IMG/VR virus record: IMGVR_UViG_3300030060_004051
Span: 15,604 to 40,645 of that record
Source of the DNA: a virus
DNA: 25,042 bases
Direction: 5' to 3' (one strand)
Shown: in pieces, positions 12,633 through 19,193 of the stretch
Layout of the letters: every line of letters starts with the position of its first letter
How positions within the stretch are numbered: position 1 is the stretch's first letter
The notes under the pieces: generated by a model
Seen by the model: the letters and a program-made list of their open reading frames with translations, nothing else
Told to the model about the DNA's origin: nothing
Database searches by the model: none
Made by a program: the position numbers and the translations under genes

Positions 12633-13196
12633 ATGAATATCGTATCAACAATGGTTGGTATCACGATCATGGGGGCGGCAGCCCCCGGCGTGATGCAAAT
12701 GACCCTGGCACCAGTAGAAGCCCAGGCTCGCGCAAGAAACTTTAGCACAGCAGAGTCATCTGCTGTGGCTTTTACAGCAGCAAATGAAGGTCAGAAAAAT
12801 ACTGACCTCGCACTCTTACCTGAAAACTGTGATGCCCCTGTAGCTTCATCAACAGGTGGTGGAGCATATGATGTTACCTGTTATGGTGGCGAAGACGATA
12901 GTAAGTATCGACAAGAGGTGACTCGCTCTTACAGGTTGGCAGCTCAAGATATGAATACTTACACCAACCCCGATAGGCAGTTTGCCTTTGAAACACCTCC
13001 AAAATATTCACACGTTGAGTGTCAAACTAATGATCCTTGGGGTGTGATGTGGTATAACGATCACTTAGCTGCTGGTCACTTAGATGCATGTCAGCCTTCA
13101 GTCCTCAGATCCAAAGAGGCTTATCTCGACTCTAACCCTGACGACTGGTTGTATGACATCTCAGACCACGGTTACGGAAGACACCCTAACTACTGA
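12633..13196 (+). CDS. Pilin-like partner protein
   Basis: A 187-residue protein two bases after the prepilin gene. The N-terminus (IVSTMVGITIMGAAAPGVMQ) looks like a pilin hydrophobic helix and is followed by an amphipathic segment (EAQARARNFSTAESSAVAFT) as in minor pilins, but there is no basic leader or Gly-Phe cleavage site. Four cysteines (68, 79, 131, 149) may form disulfides in a globular C-terminal domain of unknown fold. It may be a minor pilin that skips peptidase processing or one that has lost its leader. No alternative upstream start restores a cleavage motif. Confidence 0.65.
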   Translation: MNIVSTMVGITIMGAAAPGVMQMTLAPVEAQARARNFSTAESSAVAFTAANEGQKNTDLALLPENCDAPVASSTGGGAYDVTCYGGEDDSKYRQEVTRSYRLAAQDMNTYTNPDRQFAFETPPKYSHVECQTNDPWGVMWYNDHLAAGHLDACQPSVLRSKEAYLDSNPDDWLYDISDHGYGRHPNY

Positions 13197-13198
13197 TG

Positions 13199-13208
13199 TG
13201 TTATAACT
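13199..13208 (+). promoter_or_regulatory. Possible extended -10 promoter
   Basis: TGTTATAACT resembles the recurrent TGYTAYAATA element with one change in the -10 hexamer and lies 31 bases before the ATG at 13230. Confidence 0.45.
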
Positions 13209-13229
13209 AGTGTAGTTTCAATCTCATGT

Positions 13230-13424
13230 ATGGCAACTGATTTGTGGCAAGACATGGCGAGACTAAACGCCCTCTATGAAGAATTGATGTGGCCATCAGA
13301 AGATGACCTCACCATCAGAATAGAGGGCGATCACATCGTCATCCGTAACCTTTCGCAAGAACAACGCGATTGTAACATTGAGTTCACACCCGACGATGAA
13401 TGGGTTGACAAGATGAACGAATGA
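13230..13424 (+). CDS. Small acidic hypothetical protein
   Basis: A 64-residue acidic protein with a helix (DLWQDMARLNALYEELMW) followed by a beta hairpin (LTIRIEGDHIVIRNLS). Unknown function. Confidence 0.55.
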   Translation: MATDLWQDMARLNALYEELMWPSEDDLTIRIEGDHIVIRNLSQEQRDCNIEFTPDDEWVDKMNE

Positions 13425-13436
13425 TGTTACTATAAG
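13425..13436 (+). promoter_or_regulatory. Possible -10 element
   Basis: TGTTACTATAAG contains TG plus a TACTATAAG core immediately before the ATG at 13440. So close a start would give an almost leaderless message, so this call is weak. Confidence 0.25.
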
Positions 13437-13439
13437 ACT

Positions 13440-13991
13440 ATGAACATTTTTGCTGTGGACGCTGACCCCATCACGTCAGCCCGGTCACTACCTGACCGTC
13501 ATGTGACTAAGATGATCCTGGAGTCATGTCAGATGCTCTCCATCGTCTTCTCTCCCCACTACTGGGACATCGGACAGGTCATGAAGGTCAATGGTGAACC
13601 TTTCAAAACTGCTAAGGGTGCATTCAAAAATCATCCTTCTACTAAATGGGCCGGTAACTCGGTCCAAAATTGTGCATGGCTTATTCAACATGCCTGTGGA
13701 TTATGTACAGAGTTTCGTGCTCGTTATGGTAAGAAACATGGTCTAGAGAAGTCTGTCTTCGAAACTAAGAAAACATTCCAACGTGAAACAGGTGAGGTAA
13801 TCACTGTCTATAGAGAGATTACCGGTTTCGCTAGGGCAATGCCCGAACATCTCAAGTTCGATGACACCATCGATGACATAGAAGCTTACCGCCGCTACCT
13901 TAACACTAAGGAGTGGGTGTGGTATAATTATTTACGGCTACCTGATCGTCGTCCAGAGTGGCTACAACAACCTACTACAAACAATGTCTAA
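13440..13991 (+). CDS. Conserved phage protein with DxHVxKMxLE motif
   Basis: A 183-residue protein beginning MNIFAVDADP, with LPDRHVTKMILESCQML (17-33) and KNHPSTKWAG (63-72). I recall this N-terminal pattern from a phage and bacterial family of unknown role in which His, Lys and Glu of the first motif are conserved, which suggests an enzyme; I cannot name the reaction. The C-terminus is aromatic-rich (KEWVWYNYLRLPDRRPEW). It overlaps the next gene by eight bases. Confidence 0.65.
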   Translation: MNIFAVDADPITSARSLPDRHVTKMILESCQMLSIVFSPHYWDIGQVMKVNGEPFKTAKGAFKNHPSTKWAGNSVQNCAWLIQHACGLCTEFRARYGKKHGLEKSVFETKKTFQRETGEVITVYREITGFARAMPEHLKFDDTIDDIEAYRRYLNTKEWVWYNYLRLPDRRPEWLQQPTTNNV

Positions 13992-14193
13992 AGTAATTCG
14001 CAAGTTCGCTGACCACAAAGATAGTATCCGTGCCGCTGTAGAAGGACAAATGGACCTTCGAGAAAACTATAAACTCTATAATAAAATCTATAGGTTCTAC
14101 ACCAAGGAGGGTGTAACCTTTACAGGTGACGCTGAGATGGACTACAATATGATTGTAAACTACCTGAATGAAGATTTCTTCACCAACTACTGA
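13984..14193 (+). CDS. Small hypothetical protein
   Basis: A 69-residue protein, helical and Tyr/Asn-rich (ENYKLYNKIYRFYTKEG). It overlaps the previous gene by eight bases and shares one base with the NusG-like gene (TGATGG), so the three are probably co-translated. Family not recognised. Confidence 0.5.
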   Translation: MSKVIRKFADHKDSIRAAVEGQMDLRENYKLYNKIYRFYTKEGVTFTGDAEMDYNMIVNYLNEDFFTNY

Positions 14194-14771
14194 TGGAATA
14201 TAGTAACTGGTACGCACTGTCTATCAACATGAACAAAGAACGTTCATGTAAGGAACAGTTGTTGGCCCGTAGGGCACTGTTCAAAGATACTAACCTTCTG
14301 GATGTTGAGTATCTACAACGTAAGGAACTTGTTATTGACAAAGGTGGGCGACGTAAGGTCAAGAACAAACTCCTGATGTCCGGTTACCTCCTTGTCAGGG
14401 TCAAGCCAGAGATGGTTGAGACCGAGGAAGGTAAAACGGTCAAGTGTTTCCCCGGAGACACCTTCAACTTGATCCTAGGGACACCTGGCATCAAGTTCTT
14501 TGTCAATTGCGATCAAGACAAACCCATCGCCTTCCGACCTAGCGAGATCAAGAAACTGTTTGATATGTGTGATGAAGCACACCTTGAGGTCAAACAGAAT
14601 GTTGGTTTCGATTATGTAGAAGGTGACATCCTAGACGTAGTCTCAGGTCCTTTTGCTGGTCAAGAATGTGAAGTGATCAGCATCCAAGGGAATAAGATCT
14701 TAGGACAACTAGATATGTTTGGGAGGATTATTCCCGCAGAGTTCACTAAAGAACAGGTGTACAAAAAATGA
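14193..14771 (+). CDS. nusG: NusG-like transcription elongation factor
   Basis: A 192-residue protein with the NusG layout. The NGN domain starts NWYALSINMNKERSCKEQLL and includes LLMSGYLLVRVKPEM (60-74) and ILGTPGIKFFV (94-104); FRPSEIKKLF follows. The KOW domain is at about 143-170 (EGDILDVVSGPFAGQECEVI), ending with a typical strand (MFGRIIPAEFT). NusG binds the clamp of RNA polymerase and controls pausing, Rho termination and ribosome coupling. A phage copy could act as an anti-terminator on host polymerase, useful given the several intrinsic terminators here. It may also replace host NusG. It overlaps cp12 by four bases (ATGA). Confidence 0.88.
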   Translation: MEYSNWYALSINMNKERSCKEQLLARRALFKDTNLLDVEYLQRKELVIDKGGRRKVKNKLLMSGYLLVRVKPEMVETEEGKTVKCFPGDTFNLILGTPGIKFFVNCDQDKPIAFRPSEIKKLFDMCDEAHLEVKQNVGFDYVEGDILDVVSGPFAGQECEVISIQGNKILGQLDMFGRIIPAEFTKEQVYKK

Positions 14772-14971
14772 CACTAAAGCACGACCCCAACGATAAGCGT
14801 GCCCATCGCGAGGTGGACTTCCACGCAAACGAACAACACACTGAGGCAGAGTTCGACAAAGAACATGATGCCAAGGTGAATGATTGGCACGAAAGACACA
14901 AGGACAAGCTCCTTGATATCTACTGTGACACACATCCTGACAGCCCTGAGTGTAGAGTTTATGACGACTGA
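14768..14971 (+). CDS. cp12: CP12-like Calvin cycle inhibitor
   Basis: A 67-residue protein. The highly charged N-terminal part is probably disordered. The C-terminus, LLDIYCDTHPDSPECRVYDD, carries the CP12 signature: two cysteines eight residues apart (Cys53, Cys62), a central proline and ECRVYDD. Oxidised CP12 holds GAPDH and phosphoribulokinase in an inactive complex, stopping the Calvin cycle. Cyanophages use it to steer carbon and NADPH toward nucleotide synthesis. The N-terminal cysteine pair of plant CP12 is absent here. Pairing with talC elsewhere in the window fits this role. Confidence 0.85.
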   Translation: MTLKHDPNDKRAHREVDFHANEQHTEAEFDKEHDAKVNDWHERHKDKLLDIYCDTHPDSPECRVYDD

Positions 14972-15152
14972 GGAAGAGTATCATTCGCTCAAAGAAACTT
15001 ATAAATTACTTTGTCATCTCATCGACCCTCAGAAAACACCTAGGGTCGCTAAACCCATCAGAGACAGAGCTCGTCACTGTCTTAAACATTACCCAGTCAG
15101 GAGTACATTGAAGGAACTAGAGGACACTGTACACTTTTTTAATCCTAGATGA
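14961..15152 (+). CDS. Conserved-type small basic protein
   Basis: A 63-residue helical protein (EEYHSLKETYKLLCHLIDP; VAKPIRDRARHCLKHYP). The ATG overlaps the end of cp12 by 11 bases. Probably conserved in cyanophages; function unknown. Confidence 0.6.
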   Translation: MTTEEEYHSLKETYKLLCHLIDPQKTPRVAKPIRDRARHCLKHYPVRSTLKELEDTVHFFNPR

Positions 15153-15250
15153 ATAACGATCACAGTCTCAAGCCACTCGCTCAACAGGCAGCGGGTGGCT
15201 TTTTAGGTTTGCTTATTACGGTTATCCCTATAGTAATCTTGATTCTTTGA
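15149..15250 (+). CDS. Micro membrane protein
   Basis: A 33-residue peptide: polar N-terminus (NNDHSLKPLAQQ), then a membrane helix (GGFLGLLITVIPIVILIL). The ATG overlaps the previous stop (TAGATGA region). A strong terminator hairpin lies inside the frame, so either few transcripts cover the whole gene or the frame is fortuitous. Confidence 0.4.
   Translation: MNNDHSLKPLAQQAAGGFLGLLITVIPIVILIL
15171..15204 (+). terminator. Intrinsic terminator, inside a short frame
   Basis: AGCCACTCGCT (15171-15181) pairs with AGCGGGTGGCT (15190-15200) over 11 base pairs including one T-G pair, with an eight-base loop and a T run. It would end the nusG/cp12 operon. Confidence 0.85.
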
Positions 15251-15271
15251 GTAAAAAGTTTTGTAAAGTTC

Positions 15272-15290
15272 TGTTATAATAAATAAAGTT
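15272..15290 (+). promoter_or_regulatory. Extended -10 promoter with late-type box for hli
   Basis: TGTTATAATA (15272-15281) overlaps AATAAATA (15278-15285). Bases 15275-15290 repeat exactly those at 6-21 before the riboswitch. It lies 25 to 43 bases before the hli ATG. Confidence 0.65.
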
Positions 15291-15314
15291 ACTTAACACT
15301 TTCTTTATCATTTT

Positions 15315-15524
15315 ATGACTGTCTCAACAAACGACCAAGGTCAGAACAACATGTGGGCTAAAGAGCCTCGCATGTACATTGACCAAACTGCAGCCGAGCG
15401 TTACGGCCTCGAAACCCATAACGAAAGAGCTGAAAAGCTGAACGGGAGACTAGCCATGATTGGTCTGGTGTTTGGTCTCTTGTCTTACGCCATCACTGGC
15501 AACCTTTACTTCGGGCTCGCCTGA
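15315..15524 (+). CDS. hli: High-light-inducible protein (longer type)
   Basis: A 69-residue Hli protein: a polar N-terminus of about 35 residues and one chlorophyll-binding helix with the signature ERAEKLNGRLAMIGLVFGLL (Glu and Arg of ExxxGRxAM). Hli proteins bind chlorophyll and carotenoid in thylakoids, protect photosystem II assembly intermediates and quench excess energy. Cyanophages commonly carry them. The ATG at 15315 follows its own promoter, with no good Shine-Dalgarno. Confidence 0.95.
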   Translation: MTVSTNDQGQNNMWAKEPRMYIDQTAAERYGLETHNERAEKLNGRLAMIGLVFGLLSYAITGNLYFGLA

Positions 15525-15560
15525 GGTTATCCACTTTACTAACTTTATTACTTTAGAATC

Positions 15561-15668
15561 ATGAACGAAAAAGCAGAACGCACTAATGGTTGGGCCGCTA
15601 TGTTGGGCATCATTGCCGCTATGGGAGCCTACGCAACCACAGGTCAGATCATCCCCGGTATCTGGTGA
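15561..15668 (+). CDS. hli: High-light-inducible protein (short type)
   Basis: A 35-residue minimal Hli: ERTNGWAAMLGIIAAMGAYA gives the helix with Glu, Asn and the AM motif in the pattern of short marine cyanobacterial and phage Hli proteins, followed by TTGQIIPGIW. Thylakoid membrane, photoprotection with the longer Hli. It is easily missed for its size. Confidence 0.9.
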   Translation: MNEKAERTNGWAAMLGIIAAMGAYATTGQIIPGIW

Positions 15669-15733
15669 TGGCATTTATCATCGCAGCTGTGATGATTGTG
15701 ATTCCAATCGTTGCTATAGTTAAAAACACATGA
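15668..15733 (+). CDS. 21-residue membrane micropeptide
   Basis: A 21-residue peptide that is almost entirely one hydrophobic helix (AFIIAAVMIVIPIVAIV) with a KNT tail. Its ATG overlaps the hli stop (TGATG) and its end overlaps the next start (ATGA). It resembles in size the tiny subunits of photosynthetic complexes, but I cannot match a family. Confidence 0.45.
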   Translation: MAFIIAAVMIVIPIVAIVKNT

Positions 15734-15876
15734 CTTACGATTGGACTCTGTTACAAACACTGATCTTCATCATCACTCCTTACTTCCTGATGCTAGCCCT
15801 GGCAAGTAAGGATGAAGATGATGACGGTAGTGACGGTGGAATGTTACAGCCACTTTACGCTCCCTCTCAAGGGTAG
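15730..15876 (+). CDS. Small membrane protein with acidic linker
   Basis: A 48-residue protein with one membrane helix (LLQTLIFIITPYFLMLAL), then an acidic linker (DEDDDGSDGG) and a short hydrophobic tail. I recall similar small cyanophage proteins near hli genes. Coupled to the micropeptide upstream by ATGA. Confidence 0.55.
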   Translation: MTYDWTLLQTLIFIITPYFLMLALASKDEDDDGSDGGMLQPLYAPSQG

Positions 15877-15900
15877 ATTAAAAATTAAATTCAAATATCT

Positions 15901-15906
15901 TATAAT
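15901..15906 (+). promoter_or_regulatory. -10 element before glutaredoxin
   Basis: TATAAT in an AT-rich stretch 30 bases before the glutaredoxin ATG. No TG extension and no clear -35. Confidence 0.45.
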
Positions 15907-15935
15907 ATACTGTGTCCATACGACGCAGTATTTTT

Positions 15936-16181
15936 ATGCCATACACTAAGTTCTATGTGTACTCCAAAGATGGATGTGGTTTTTGCGACAAGTTGACAGA
16001 CTTTATGGAATCAAAGGGAGTGAAGTATGAAAAGTTCGATCTAGGAACTGACTTCTCCACTGAAGATTTCCTCTATAAGTTTGGAAGACAATCCACATTC
16101 CCTCAGGTCCTTATGGACAATCAAAAGATAGGAGGCATGAAGGACACTGTAAGATTTTTACTTGATAATAAAATTGTATGA
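15936..16181 (+). CDS. Glutaredoxin
   Basis: An 81-residue thioredoxin-fold protein with the active site CGFC (residues 14-17), the cis-proline segment TFPQV and the glutathione-binding GG in KIGGMKD. It would use glutathione to reduce protein disulfides, for example in ribonucleotide reductase, as T4 NrdC does. The ATG at 15936 gives a normal-length protein; an upstream GTG at 15912 would add an unlikely eight residues. Confidence 0.93.
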   Translation: MPYTKFYVYSKDGCGFCDKLTDFMESKGVKYEKFDLGTDFSTEDFLYKFGRQSTFPQVLMDNQKIGGMKDTVRFLLDNKIV

Positions 16182-16312
16182 TAGACCGTGGTTTCGAGTT
16201 GATGATCCCAAGAGAAAAGGAGGTTACAAAATCTAGATTTGATTATCAAATAAAATTCTCCCTCTTTAAGAGGGAGTTTATGTTATCATTTAAGGTAAAT
16301 CGCAAGGAGTGA
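16178..16312 (+). CDS. Doubtful 44-residue frame after glutaredoxin
   Basis: An open frame that overlaps the glutaredoxin stop (ATGA) and ends just before the next gene. The first half is protein-like (IDRGFELMIPREKEVTKSRF), but the second half runs through a terminator hairpin and a probable promoter. It may be a short gene whose end has been taken over by regulatory sequence, or chance. Confidence 0.3.
   Translation: MIDRGFELMIPREKEVTKSRFDYQIKFSLFKREFMLSFKVNRKE
16258..16279 (+). terminator. Intrinsic terminator
   Basis: CTCCCTCT (16258-16265) pairs perfectly with AGAGGGAG (16269-16276) over a three-base loop, followed by TTT. Confidence 0.7.
16281..16290 (+). promoter_or_regulatory. Possible extended -10 promoter
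   Basis: TGTTATCATT right after the terminator, 25 bases before the ATG at 16315; an AAGGAG ribosome-binding site (16304-16309) follows at good spacing and decides the start at 16315. Confidence 0.5.
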
Positions 16313-16314
16313 TT

Positions 16315-16575
16315 ATGTTCATTGTACTTTCTTTCATCTGCCTGATCCTAGGAATTACAATAGGATGGTTAAGTGCCGAAAGATACATCGCATTTATGCA
16401 ACACACCGAACACGATCATGAGGAACTATTTCAGAAGAACCCCCATCCTGAATTGTTTGATGAAGACGGGAACCTAGACAGGGGTGACTACACAACTATC
16501 ACCTTTGATCCAGGATTTGATCCAGACAACTGGGATCCCCTTACAGACATCATGCTTGACGGAGAGGACGAATGA
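16315..16575 (+). CDS. Single-pass membrane protein with HPELFDEDG motif
   Basis: An 86-residue protein: an N-terminal membrane helix (residues 1-22), then an acidic soluble part with NPHPELFDEDGNLDRGDY. The HPE-x-x-DE-x-G pattern resembles small cyanobacterial membrane proteins of unknown function. AAGGAG six bases before the ATG supports this start over the GTG at 16309. Confidence 0.65.
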   Translation: MFIVLSFICLILGITIGWLSAERYIAFMQHTEHDHEELFQKNPHPELFDEDGNLDRGDYTTITFDPGFDPDNWDPLTDIMLDGEDE

Positions 16576-16585
16576 TGCTATAATA
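16576..16585 (+). promoter_or_regulatory. Extended -10 promoter of the replication operon
   Basis: TGCTATAATA, the best copy of the recurrent element, directly after the stop of the previous gene and 35 bases before the RNase H ATG. Confidence 0.7.
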
Positions 16586-16619
16586 GTATCAGAGTTCAGG
16601 GGGTCTCCCCCTTAAAAAC

Positions 16620-17453
16620 ATGATCCTCGTAGACGCGAACCAGATCGCTATCTCCCACCTCATGGTGAGGCAGAAGATTGAGAACGGAATTAACATCGAT
16701 TCCGTTCGTAAGTCTATCGTAAGAGTGTTGGCCCGAATTCACAAACAGTTCGGCCCAGAGTATGGAAAGATGATTCTTTGTTATGATGACAAGAATTATT
16801 GGAGATCCCAAGTCTTTCCTTACTACAAGAAGAATAGAAAACAGGAGAGGGAAACTTCCAAGTACGATTGGGACTTGGTGTTTTCCGTACTAAATAAAAT
16901 CAGGGATGAGATAAGAAGGTACCTACCTTATTATGTCATTCAAGTTCAAGGTGCGGAAGCAGATGATGTCATTGCAGCTCTGAGTCGCAAACATCACTTG
17001 GACGATAAGATCCTTATCCTCTCAGCAGACAAGGACTTCATTCAACTACAACGTTACCAATCGGTAAAACAGTACGACCCAATCAGAAATCGTTGGATCG
17101 TGAATGAAAATCCTATTCAGTACCTCCAAGAACACATCATTCGTGGTGATCGTTCCGACGGCATTCCAAACATTCTGACCTGTGATGACGCTATCGTCAA
17201 CAATAAGGCACAGAAGAAAATGAGCAAAGAGAAAATCTCTGCTCTGGCGAGCATGAACCCTGAAGATTTCACCAACTACATCCGTCTCAGGAACTGGAAG
17301 CGCAACTCTGAACTGATTGACTTCTCAAAAATACCAACCAACATTGTTGATAACATCATCATGACGTTCAACAAGTACAAAGTAAACCCTAACGTTAACT
17401 TTCAGTACTTTATCGACAACAACATTCAAGAATTGATCGAAGAATTTTCCTAA
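16620..17453 (+). CDS. rnh: T4-type RNase H (5'-3' exonuclease)
   Basis: A 277-residue enzyme of the FEN-1/T4 RNase H family, which removes RNA primers and flap DNA during lagging-strand synthesis. Acidic metal-binding clusters are visible: VDAN (Asp4), LCYDD, GAEADDVIAAL, SADKDFIQL and RGDRSDGIPN, in the family order. The C-terminal helical part (NPEDFTNYIRLRNWKRNSEL) is T4-like. It heads a run of replication and small genes read from the promoter at 16576. Confidence 0.95.
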   Translation: MILVDANQIAISHLMVRQKIENGINIDSVRKSIVRVLARIHKQFGPEYGKMILCYDDKNYWRSQVFPYYKKNRKQERETSKYDWDLVFSVLNKIRDEIRRYLPYYVIQVQGAEADDVIAALSRKHHLDDKILILSADKDFIQLQRYQSVKQYDPIRNRWIVNENPIQYLQEHIIRGDRSDGIPNILTCDDAIVNNKAQKKMSKEKISALASMNPEDFTNYIRLRNWKRNSELIDFSKIPTNIVDNIIMTFNKYKVNPNVNFQYFIDNNIQELIEEFS

Positions 17454-17455
17454 TT

Positions 17456-17962
17456 ATGGCCAGACCATCCACACCCAAACTCCCAGTAGAAAAAACTCTT
17501 CTCTCTGAAGTTCTACAAAGAGTATCAAATGCCAAAACCAAGGCAAAGAAAGTAGAGATCCTACGAGAGTACAACAGTCCAGCTTTGAGAAAGGTTCTAC
17601 TGTGTAATTTCTCCAAGAGCATCTCATTTGTTTTCCCTGAAGGAGAGACACCCTACCGTCCTCTGGACCGTCCTAAAGGTGTCCATCATCAGATCCTGTT
17701 CACTGAGCACAGGATGTTAGAGAAGTTCATTAAGAAGACCATTAACGGGGTCACTTACTTTGGTTGTTCAAACCAAACCAGACCTTCACTTCAACAGCTC
17801 AAGAAAGAAAGTCTCTGGATTCAAATCCTTGAGTCACTCCACGCTGAAGAGGCTGGACTATTGGACTTGGTGAAGGACAAAAAACTAACTAGTAGGTATA
17901 AGATCACCAAACAAAATGTGATCGAAGCGTTCCCTGAACTCAAACTGCAGACAGAAGAATGA
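17456..17962 (+). CDS. Conserved phage protein (DUF6433-like)
   Basis: A 168-residue protein two bases after RNase H. Features are a helical N-terminus (LLSEVLQRVSNAKTKAKKVE), then YNSPALRKVLLCNF, and PYRPLDRPKGVHHQILFTE in the middle. I recall T4-like phage proteins of this kind as DUF6433, with no known activity. A position between replication genes suggests DNA metabolism. It overlaps the next gene by four bases. Confidence 0.7.
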   Translation: MARPSTPKLPVEKTLLSEVLQRVSNAKTKAKKVEILREYNSPALRKVLLCNFSKSISFVFPEGETPYRPLDRPKGVHHQILFTEHRMLEKFIKKTINGVTYFGCSNQTRPSLQQLKKESLWIQILESLHAEEAGLLDLVKDKKLTSRYKITKQNVIEAFPELKLQTEE

Positions 17963-18132
17963 ATAGAGCAGAACTCAAACTTCTACATCGCAAACTCAAA
18001 GAGATTGTGGAAGACTTAGAGTCTGCCATTTACTCTGACACTGAGAGTTACACGAACCACACACTAGATATAAACTATGACGAGGTGCTAACATATTATA
18101 AAGATCAAGATAGTGCCGAGGAGGGACTTTAA
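17959..18132 (+). CDS. Small acidic protein
   Basis: A 57-residue protein: a helix (ELKLLHRKLKEIVEDLESAI) followed by a Tyr/Asp-rich part. Starts within the previous stop (ATGA) and ends sharing one base with the next ATG. Function unknown. Confidence 0.55.
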   Translation: MNRAELKLLHRKLKEIVEDLESAIYSDTESYTNHTLDINYDEVLTYYKDQDSAEEGL

Positions 18133-18308
18133 TGGGCAACAGAAAAAGAACCATCAAATTAGTGACAAAGGTTCTTGGTAATGAGAAAAAGCGTCAGCTC
18201 TATTCTGAAGCAGAAATTAAGTACATGGAACGTCAAGTTCAACTGATGAAACTTCAACGAGCTATTCGCAAACAACAGCGTAAACTTGAAAAAGGATTCG
18301 GCAATTAA
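18132..18308 (+). CDS. Small basic coiled-coil protein
   Basis: A 58-residue very basic protein with a long helix (EAEIKYMERQVQLMKLQRAI) continuing into a Lys/Arg-rich end; probable coiled coil with nucleic-acid affinity. Unknown family. The opposite charge to its upstream neighbour could allow pairing, though this is speculation. Confidence 0.55.
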   Translation: MGNRKRTIKLVTKVLGNEKKRQLYSEAEIKYMERQVQLMKLQRAIRKQQRKLEKGFGN

Positions 18309-18311
18309 ACT

Positions 18312-19193
18312 ATGTTTATTGTGAACACTCCTCCCAGGAAAGTCTGGGTTCGTAAGGAGTATTTGTATGACCTGAGGAAAGGACATGGAGAATACACTCT
18401 TGGATATTGGGTATCTCTTAAGTCTATTTGGGGTAGAAGTTTCTACTTTGAGACTTACATGCCTGAGTATGGTGCTTGTTTTGACAAGCTTCCTATTTCT
18501 GCTTTCCTAGACTGGGATAGTGGGAGTCCAGAGGCCCCTATCTTTGATTCTGAGACAGATTATGATCTACCACTCTCAGACCTACAGTACTGGGATTCGT
18601 TTGACTACGACACAGAGATTATTAACAAACAGTTCCTGCACTCGATGTCAGTCACGGTTAAGCACCGCTCTGGTAAGGTGACAGAAGGTGGTAAGTATGT
18701 CTTTACCATCGACTCGTGTCACCGTGACCTAGACAGACCAGACTTGTCCTATTCAGAAACACCAGAGGAACACAAGAGTCACAACGTCATTGTCCTACCT
18801 AATGGACAGATCGGTCTCTATCCTAACAACAGATGTCAGTGGTTTGATGAGAGTCTGACACCTGATGATGTGAAGCAACCCGACTTTCTGGTTTCCACTC
18901 GTCAGTTCAGTACTGAGAATGGTGGTAGTGGTAGGAGATTAGGTCATTCAGAAGAATACTTCTGGGACTACAAGTCACCTGGTCAGAGGTACTTCCCACG
19001 GGATGATGACCTGTGGACAGGACAGGAGGATGATGCATTCGATCACGTCGAACAGATGATGAAATATGGTTTGAAAGATGTCAAGGTAACTAAACCCGCT
19101 GCCAACAACTATCCGGGTCCTCTCTACGCACCCTATAGAAAGATGCCACCTATTCCAGGACTAGAAGACTACACAGGAGAGACAGATACATGA
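18312..19193 (+). CDS. Conserved-type protein of unknown function
   Basis: A 293-residue protein rich in Asp, Tyr and Trp. Segments that look conserved include RKVWVRKEYLYDLRKGHGEY (9-28) and WGRSFYFETYMPEYGACFDK (40-59). It lacks a signal or membrane segment. Probably a cyanophage-specific protein in the replication region; I cannot assign a domain. It overlaps the psbN-like gene by four bases (ATGA). Confidence 0.65.
   Translation: MFIVNTPPRKVWVRKEYLYDLRKGHGEYTLGYWVSLKSIWGRSFYFETYMPEYGACFDKLPISAFLDWDSGSPEAPIFDSETDYDLPLSDLQYWDSFDYDTEIINKQFLHSMSVTVKHRSGKVTEGGKYVFTIDSCHRDLDRPDLSYSETPEEHKSHNVIVLPNGQIGLYPNNRCQWFDESLTPDDVKQPDFLVSTRQFSTENGGSGRRLGHSEEYFWDYKSPGQRYFPRDDDLWTGQEDDAFDHVEQMMKYGLKDVKVTKPAANNYPGPLYAPYRKMPPIPGLEDYTGETDT

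Noticed and set aside
12199-12651. 150-codon minus-strand frame opposite the prepilin
   Set aside because: The plus strand encodes a textbook prepilin signal; the minus frame is a shadow of its biased codons.
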